Positions 57,058-64,000 of a stretch of 64,000 nt of DNA are shown in pieces (the first letter of the stretch is position 1; the number at the start of each line of letters is the position of its first letter). The notes beneath the pieces were generated by a model. The model was given only the letters and a program-made list of their open reading frames with translations, made no database searches and was not told the DNA's origin. The stretch covers positions 228,978,578 to 229,042,577 of the forward strand of contig CP136062.1 in the NCBI GenBank assembly GCA_032622095.1, in the 5' to 3' direction. The translations under genes and the position numbers were made by a program. This DNA comes from Siphonodentalium dalli. Taxonomy: Eukaryota; Mollusca; Scaphopoda; Gadilida; Siphonodentaliidae.

Positions 57058-57228
57058 TTACACTTTCACATGCCCATAATTTTACTGAGATGGGAAAGGT
57101 TCTAAATATACCTTCAAATAGTTCAATATTGAATCAATGATTACACTTTCACATGCCTATAATTTAACTAAGATGGGAAAGCTTCTAAATATACCTTCAA
57201 ATAGTTCAATATTGAAACAATGATTACA
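57058..57228. repeat. ~81-bp direct duplication
   Basis: ACACTTTCACATGCC..AT through TTCAATATTGAA.CAATGATT occurs twice head to tail with a few substitutions. Confidence 0.8.
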
Positions 57229-57536
57229 GTGAACATGAACATTTTGACAAAAGGGACGAGTGCTAATTTTAGCCCCCATGAATTAAAAATTACCGGTGCG
57301 AAAGCAATCGTTCCTGTCTCCTGGTATCCCGCATGGTACACTCATAACGAATGCAAGCCATTTGTCCCAAATTGTTTATATGTATATTTTAAACCACAAA
57401 ATTCGAAATAAAATCAATATTAATTGATGGAATCATTTCCTGACAAGGGTCTTCGATTCATATGTATTATTTTATACCCAGGGAACTACATAAAACTTGT
57501 TATATGAAGAGATAGACCACCTTTAAAGTTTCCTTG

Positions 57537-57652
57537 GAGTAATAAACTATGAATTAACTCGCATGCTCATCTTATTTCTAGGTAGCGATAAGGAGAGTAA
57601 TAAACTATGAATTAACTCGCATGCTCATCTTATTTCTAGGTAGCGATAAGGA
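57537..57652. repeat. 58-bp tandem duplication spanning a splice acceptor
   Basis: Two exact units (57537-57594 and 57595-57652) contain CATCTTATTTCTAGGTAG, so the acceptor of the next exon is present twice. Use of the second gives the long exon at 57644. Use of the first (exon from 57586) reads DKESNKL and stops. Confidence 0.85.
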
Positions 57653-58241
57653 GAGTACGCCAAACATGACGACAATCGCGATGTCACCGAATAACCTCAC
57701 GATGGGAATGAAACAGTATATGAAGCGTCATGGACTTCTAAGTGGACGTCTCCTGTGAAAAATTGTGTTTTTTTAGACTCACCATGGTTAAATAATTCCC
57801 AGCCACGTGTTCCTCCTCAGCTGTTTGTTGATAAACAACCAATGCTTGTCGCCACCGATGAACCGCGCTGGTGACAAATTGAATAACAGTGACGGCAGGT
57901 GGCAGATACCTGCGCAGCATGAAGACGATTCTCAATTTCAAGATGGTCACTATGGCAATCAACCACACCAAGGAAACAATTCGCCATACCGACCTCATCG
58001 CTATGGTTATCAGACTAACAATTGGAGAACTGCTCCAGTGAGAAACCATAATATTTATCCTGCCACCGATTCAAGTCTAGTCAGTGGTTGCTATGGCAAC
58101 CAGGCTTATACAGCCACCAGTTCAAAGAAGCATATTGGAAACGTTAACCTGGTTCAGGAGGAGTATACGTTCAATGCGACTCAAGAAAAGGACAATATCT
58201 TAGAAATACCAAAACTCATACAGTTACCAAAATTATTATAA
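57644..58241 (+). pseudogene. Relic gene, last exon with frameshifts
   Basis: It follows the second TTTCTAGGTAG acceptor; its first base completes the codon left by 55190. The frame reads DKESTPNMTTIAMSPNNLTM then KQYMKRHGLLSG and stops at 57756-57758. Coding-like sequence goes on in another frame (DSPWLNNSQPRVPPQLFVDK then MLVATDEPRW), stops, and continues in the 57861-58241 frame (NSDGRWQIPAQHEDDSQFQD ... EYTFNATQEKDNILEIPKLI) to a final TAA. So two indels interrupt an otherwise plausible C terminus. The short motif KQYMKRHGLL followed by a C-terminal LPKLL made me think of a STIL-like centriole protein, but I cannot verify that. The alternative is a genuine stop at 57758 with unrelated downstream ORFs. 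Confidence 0.5.
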
Positions 58242-59270
58242 CTAACGTAGTAAATAGATTAAATATAACAATTATTTCAAGATGTATTCAGGGTTCCAGG
58301 CTAATTTTTAAATGCCCGTTTTTAAAAAAGAGACATATTATGTTATTGGTCTTGCCATTCGCTTTGTTTTCCGTCCGTTCACTTTGTATCTCCGCTAAAG
58401 ATATCTTGGACACTGTATGAACTAATGGTTATATATTTCTTGCTTGCAAGATTCTAGAAGAAAAATCGAAAATCGGTACAAAGTACCTAAAGTACCAGCA
58501 CGGTCAAACCCAGTCAGATTTGACTTCCGCTAAACCATGTGATTCCTTTCGTTATAAAAAGCCCTGTCAGGTAGGTCTGCGGTCTTTTAATTTGTTCTAG
58601 ACGCAAGATAAGTCGCTATGTTCATATGTTCAAACTTTAATGAACGTTATCTTGACTATATTGTTCATGATAATGCGACGTTTCCTAATTTCGTGCAATT
58701 ACACGTTTTTGCGTTTTCGGAATTCCGTTTCCACAATACTTTCTTCTACAATACTTTCTCGTCATTGTTTGCTAGGGGTTTGGGAATTCCTCTCTTCAAT
58801 GACAGTGCTCCGTGGAAATCTAATTGCAATAACCACTAAAACAATTTTGTTTTGTTTATGAGAATCACTCAGAATAAATGTCGTTTTTGCTTCGCAAACA
58901 ATGCCGTTTCCCGTTTGGGCTTCCCGGTCTTAGAATAATTCGGGTTCTCGTCGGCATTTTCAAACATGTACCGGTTGCAATACGGTGTTGACTTATAAAC
59001 TGCTCCAGTTTGGAGTTGTCACTTTGACTGAAAATTCCTATCGAAACAATTTGGCAAGAATATTGTACAATATTTCTACTCATGGATGCCAGATAAACTA
59101 GCCAATTTGGAAGCGTTTGATGCGTGTCTGAGTTATAAATTATTATATAATTTATCAACAACTTCCACAACTGCGCTAGTAAACTGTGCTAGTAGACGCG
59201 CGATTGTCCAAAATACCTGTTTTCCCCACAATCGAAGGACTGGATGGGGCCTCCATATCATGACGAAATG
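58242..59270. other. No gene recognised
   Basis: Contains GTTATAAAAAGCCC (58551), a TATA-like string before a run of short ORFs (58618-58861) without recognisable content. Nothing else is supported. Confidence 0.3.
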
Positions 59271-59277
59271 ATAACGC

Positions 59278-59660
59278 ATGGCGCCTTTTCCTGCAAACTC
59301 GGTACAGCCTGTGCTGCAGGCTCGGAGTAGATTGGTGGTCATGCCTCCTCTATTCGTAGCCGCGGTCTCCACAGCCTCTGCAGTGAAGAGCAGCAGTGGA
59401 TGTTCTGTGGCAGCTACCGCTGGTCCTGCCTTGATCAATCCGGGTTCATTCTATCGTGGTTTTCAACACCTTTTCTCGCCATGGCTACACCTTTGTTACC
59501 TGTCGCTGACACTAGCCTGACAGGTCGTGATCATAAAACGGATTGTTTGTACAATATTACCTCCGTTATTTGTACTAGCCTAACAATGAACCGGCTGCAG
59601 CGATTGCAGGCCCTGCTCTAGTAGGAGTCATCCTCTGCTTCTCACAGGTATGCCAAACGC
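59278..59660 (+). repeat. Diverged direct duplication, unit 1
   Basis: Shares with 59930-60230 the ordered blocks GGATGTTCTG, GCAGCTACCGCTG, ATCCGGGTTCATTCT, CGCCATGGCTAC, TATTACCTCC, CAGG.C.TGCTCTA and CTTCTC.CAGGTATG. In translation both read an Ala-rich, coding-looking stretch (AAATAGPALINPGSF), but frames are broken. It is probably a decayed duplicated coding segment of unknown origin. Confidence 0.6.
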
Positions 59661-59929
59661 TGAAATGCATGACTTGGGGTGTGACACTCCTGTGCAAGCG
59701 ACCATGCTCAGGGGTGAGATCCTGGCATGCGATTTATACAGTGTACCACCCTCGATTGCATTGGTGTGGAATCTTACAGTACACCACTGAGTACTCACCT
59801 CACTGTATTGTCAGTGATGAACAAATTATATAAGCTAACACGTGGGTCCCCATGATACAGTCATGTTGCCCATTTCCATCTTTTCCCCGAAAAGACATCC
59901 TGCTTCCTCCATCAACATGCCGCTGGTTA

Positions 59930-60230
59930 CTGGACATGTCTCCTACTTATCGGTCGCGGCCTGCGCAGAGAAGTTCAGTACTGGATGTTCTGCAGCAGCT
60001 ACCGCTGATCCTGCCTCAGTCCATCCGGGTTCATTCTTTTGTGGAATATACCGGTTTTCAGAACCTTTTCTTGCCATGGCTACCACATTGTTACTTGTCG
60101 CATTAATTTTCTTTTGTACACTATTACCTCCTTTATTTGTATTCGCCGACCAGTGACCCGGCTACTGCACTTGCAGGCACTGCTCTAATAGGATCCGTTC
60201 CTGTGCTTCTCCCAGGTATGACAAAGCTGC
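59930..60230 (+). repeat. Diverged direct duplication, unit 2
   Basis: Second copy of the unit at 59278-59660, in the same orientation. A 104-codon ORF (59842-60156) covers part of it (SAAATADPASVHPGSFF). No family is recognised. Confidence 0.6.
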
Positions 60231-62200
60231 CTTGTGGTTCTGGTATGGTATTCAGTCCCGGAGTTCTGACCAGGAATTCCACTAGTACCATCTCCAAAAT
60301 CCGGATCATGCCATCCTGACTTATTCTTAGTGTTGGGGGTGGGCATTCTCCACCTTCTCATATCAGGGTCATGTAAGGTTCTGCAGATCTCAGGTCCACT
60401 AGACCAACGATCCAATAGACACCACAGTTTTCTTCAACATCTCCGCTGTCGCATGTCGACCAAGTTTACACAGCTGTGTCGCAACGTCGGCAGTGTTCCA
60501 TCACACTATTCAAGTTAACATTAGTTCTGGCCTGGAGGTTATCTCAACATGACACTGCCACGAATGAAAATACTGGTCGCGCCAGTTTTATGGTGGTCTC
60601 GCGATACATGATTATCACCTTGTTTTGCGACATTCAAGATTATTCAGGTATTTCATTGAGTTGTCAGATGCCCATATGTGGTTTATAATGCCAGTTGTTG
60701 TGCTTCTAAAAGTTTCTGTAACGCTTCTGTTACCCATGGTATGGGTTCACTAAGCACACACCAGAACAAAATATTATCCGTTCCACATAATTTTATAACA
60801 CCTGCAGGGCTGTTAGTTACATCACCGGTATCCAGAATGTTCCGTTATTTCCATTAGCTGTATCCGTTAATCCTCTGGGTTGACACTACATTTCAATTTC
60901 CAGTTACTTGGCTTGTGGTACCAGAGGTGGACTCTGTCTTGGTCACACCTCTAGGTGTATGCTTTTCCTTTACCGTCCATTATTCCCAGTGTCCGGGTCC
61001 CCATAAGCACAACTCCCTGTAAATGTTATCATGGTGTATCCCTGGTGCCCCATTGGTCTGTGACAAACAGGCTTCTCGTCTCTCCCCTGGGTCCCTCTGC
61101 AGGGCTCCAGATGCATATAATTTTTCGAACATCAAATGCTGAATCACGTTATGTCATCAAGCCCTGAGAATTTCACCATTTCACTCGGATCGTTAAGGCC
61201 TGCTCAGGCTCCTCCCCTTTGACCAATTGCCCCCGGGGGTGGGGGGGGCATAATAACCGTGTTTCTCATAGGTTTGCTACAGTCCCCTCTTTCATCCTCA
61301 GAATTGGATGGGGTAGGACTCTATATCCTATTTGGGCCATGCATGAATGAGTTAACTACCTTGACTATGACCAATATTTATCCAAGACACCTTCACTCTG
61401 TGAACATTAGGACACCCGAAGTACAGGTACATCTGTTTCCTTTTCAGAGCTCAGTTGCTTTTGGAGTTCTGAGCTACTGCTTATGGGACACAAGGGTCTA
61501 TATTTACACATGTTTACCAAGAACAATACTTTTCTTTACAGGATGCAAATCTATTCCGCTTCAGTAGTTGGGTTTAATAGGCTTAGTCTGAAGTATCTGC
61601 CTCGTGGCCTCCTCCTGTTCAAGAATTCTAATTATAACCATTAGTTCATTCAGTGTCCAAGATATCTTTGCCGGAGATATAATATTTTTTACCCAAAATA
61701 TGTATCTCCTAATAAGTATCTTGGGCACTGAACTCATAGGGATCCCTGTTGGGATCAACATTCCCGCCCCGTGCACTCGGTCAAAACGCATCGAACACAC
61801 AACAGGGGGGAATTAAAAGACTGCAGACCTACCTGACACAGGGGGGGGGGTCGGGAAAAAATTATAGGATACAAGGACCGGGTGGGTGGGTGTCTCCGAG
61901 CCCGGAATGCAGACTTTTTCTGATATCATGCAATTTTTTTCCGAAATCATTTCTGAGACAAATTACAGCTTCAAAATGAATTGAAACAATCAGATTCATA
62001 TAGTAGTGCATGATATAGCCCTATACAAGTGAGGGGGGGGTTCTATATTTTAATTTTTTGTCCACAATTTCTCCCTTTAACACTTGAAACCATGAGGTGG
62101 GTCCGGTTTTGGTAGAGGAAAAAAATTGCAATGAAAAAAAATTCATTCTCATCTTTTCTCATAGTTTATCATGGCTTTTTAAACTTATTATACAGAGGTT
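60231..62200. other. No gene recognised; G-runs and short direct repeats
   Basis: Several broken, coding-like short frames (for example 60955-61167 and 61259-61567) without recognisable motifs. CCAAGATA..TTTGCC and GTATCTTGGGCACTGAA form loosely complementary blocks near 61660-61730. Poly-G runs lie at 61233, 61836 and 62033. Confidence 0.3.
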
Positions 62201-62203
62201 ACC

Positions 62204-62360
62204 TGTGTTTTTTGAGTGAATACCGGAAGTATCTCATGAGTGGTCACAGTGAGATACTGGAATCATCACAAGTGGCCTTTAGGCCATGACCATGATGACC
62301 CCGAGTGATGATTCCAGAATCTCACTGTGATCGGTAATTCCGATATTCACTAAAAACACG
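62204..62360. repeat. MITE-like hairpin, copy 1
   Basis: GTGTTTTTTGAGTGAATA at the left pairs with TATTCACTAAAAACAC at the right. Inner arms CACAGTGAGATACTGGAATC and complement surround a loop with GGCC. About 155 bp. Confidence 0.85.
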
Positions 62361-62520
62361 AATAGAGAATCGGGCGGGCGGACGGGCGGACGAAAAAACC
62401 CCTGAAATCCGCACTCTGGCCTGTTTGGGCTAAATTGAAAAATGAATCGATTGGTCAAACTTTGACATTTCGGCCTCTAAAGGCGAAAAGCGTTCGAGAA
62501 TCGGGCAGGCGGACGAAAAA

Positions 62521-62662
62521 ACAGGAAGTATCTCATGAGTGGTCACAGTGAGATACTGGAATCATCACAAGTGGCCTTTAGGCCATGACCATGATGACCC
62601 CGAGTGATGATTCCAGAATCTCACTGTGATCGGTAATTCCGATATTCACTAAAAACACGAAT
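62521..62662. repeat. MITE-like hairpin, copy 2 (left end truncated)
   Basis: Identical over about 140 bp to 62223-62362 but lacking the outer left arm; it starts at GGAAGTATCTCATGAG. The ~160-bp spacer between the copies contains two variants of GAGAATCGGGC.GGCGGAC. Confidence 0.85.
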
Positions 62663-63210
62663 GTTTTCTTTTTATTATATGCGCTATTTACTAAACTAAA
62701 TCGAGGAATTAATTCAAAATGTATGACCCATTAATTAGATTGATTTACTGTCAAAAAGCCGAAAAACCGTTGGCCTCATTTGTTTATATTAATGATATCA
62801 GTCAAGATATTGAATAAACGATAAATACAGTGACCACGTGGTCGAAGTACATGGTCGATGTCGATAAATGACTACAGTGACTTAAGTCACATAATAACGT
62901 GTTGTTCACTGATTGGATCATTAAAAGGCTCCAGATTCAATCTCAGAGCATCTAATATTCAAAATTTTCCGGGGAGGCCTCCTGACCCCCTCCCATACTT
63001 CCCCCTCAGGCCTTCGGCCTTTTTTATGAGAGCTACCCGCCACTCGCCTAGAATGATTTTAAGGGGAGCTCCTCATTGCTCATCAGTGATTTCCCACATG
63101 GAGACAAACGGTGATCCTGGCACCATTTGTATCGGGTGCCCGAAGATTCCGCACTGAATATTGCTAACGCGCATGCAAATACAGCAGTTTACATTACTCA
63201 AACGTATAGT
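62663..63210. other. No feature recognised
   Basis: One 99-codon ORF (62858-63157), Pro/Arg-rich (FPGRPPDPLPYFPLRPS), is likely a repeat-derived chance frame. Confidence 0.3.
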
Positions 63211-63213
63211 TTT

Positions 63214-64000
63214 TTAGCTCAACTTTACTTTCTAAAGTTTGAGCTATTGCCATGACTTGGTGTCCGTGTGCGTGTGTGCGTGACTTGTAAACAATTTCCT
63301 TTAGCACGGGCTACAGGTCGTACCTTTGGTTGGATCATTATGAAATTTGTCATGGCTTTTGACATTGACATGTAGATGGGAACGAGTCATTTTGGGGTCA
63401 TTCGGCAAAAAAACATGGCTGCCATTGGCCATCTTGGATTTCAAAATTCAATCCATTAGCACGGGCTACAGGTCGTATTTTTCATCTGATCATCATGAAA
63501 TTTCAGATGGATGTTAATATTGACATGTAGATGGGAACGAGTCATTTTGGGGTCGTTCGGCCAAAAAACATGGCTTCCAGCAGCCATCTTGGATTTTACT
63601 CTTTGCATCACTAAATTCTTTGGCATGGGCTACAGGTCGTAGCTTTGGTCGAATCTTCATGAAATTTCTCATGGATGTTAACAATGACATGTAGATGGGA
63701 ACGAGTCATTTTGGGGTCATTCGGCCAAACATGGCCGCCAGCAGCCATCTTTGTTTCAAAATTCAATCCATTAGCACGGGCTACAGGTCGTACTTTTCAT
63801 CTGATCATCATGAAATTTGTCATGGATGTTAATATTGACATGTCGATGGGAACGAGTCATTTTGGGGTCGTTCTGCCAAAAAACATGGCCGCCAGCAGCC
63901 ATCTTGGATTTTACTCTTTATATGACTAAATCCTTTGACACAGGTTACAGGTCGTATCTTTTGTCGGATCATCATGAAATTTGTAATGGATGTTAACAAT
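63214..64000 (+). mobile_element. Tandem-core element copy 5 (runs off window)
   Basis: It opens TTAGCTCAACTTTACTTTCT and holds alternating type B and type A monomers (TCCATTAGCACGGGCTACAG; TTTACTCTTTGCAT). The right end lies beyond the window. Confidence 0.85.

Overview
This window is eukaryotic nuclear DNA from an invertebrate animal, most likely a bivalve or other mollusc. The signs are AT-rich sequence, split genes with GT/AG junctions, very dense repeats, DIRS-type and non-LTR retrotransposon relics, and two repeat styles I associate with bivalves: tandem-core elements with about 160-bp monomers, and repeats opening TTTAGCTCACCTGAGACGAA. This is a pattern-based inference, not a database result. 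No bacterial operon, CRISPR array, rRNA or tRNA gene was seen. Most of the window is transposable elements; only a few stretches look like host exons.

Layout. 0.1-10.2 kb: a very young LTR retrotransposon (387-8813) with identical 236-bp LTRs and a CTGT target duplication. It encodes one long gag-like ORF and no recognisable pol. A truncated LINE sits inside the ORF, flanked by identical 188-bp direct repeats. 10.2-20.7 kb: dispersed and tandem repeats, and a MULE-like element with a 9-bp target duplication (15666-16843). 21.3 kb: an 89-bp exon whose reading phase fits the large exon at 44.1-45.3 kb, the C-terminal part of a coiled-coil/beta-propeller (TRIM/NHL-like) protein. If they are joined, the 22.7-kb intron holds a tandem-core element, a DIRS relic, an SGNH-esterase relic, a LINE with a 704-bp near-identical tandem duplication, interleaved inverted repeats, a hAT-like element and a 12-copy 88-bp satellite.

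45.3-64 kb: a decayed copy of the propeller gene's 3' end, another tandem-core element, a DIRS RNase H relic, and a relic multi-exon gene (48.3, 55.0 and 57.6-58.2 kb). The relic gene keeps compatible splice phases but has several frameshifts. Among its exons lie another hAT-like element with an 8-bp target duplication, a fold-back element whose arms are tandem TTCGGAG repeats, and several palindromes. 58.3-63.2 kb holds decayed duplications, and the fifth tandem-core element runs off the right edge.

How the parts relate: there is no gene pathway here. The biology is mobile-element turnover in and around two host loci. Several insertions can be dated or delimited from the sequence itself (identical LTRs, target duplications, in-window empty-site paralogues), and a 58-bp duplication has doubled a splice acceptor in the relic gene. 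I did not find a defensible new biological system. The strongest unusual items are the gag-only LTR element with the 188-bp LINE target duplication, the FB-like fold-back element, and the dispersed tandem-core family.
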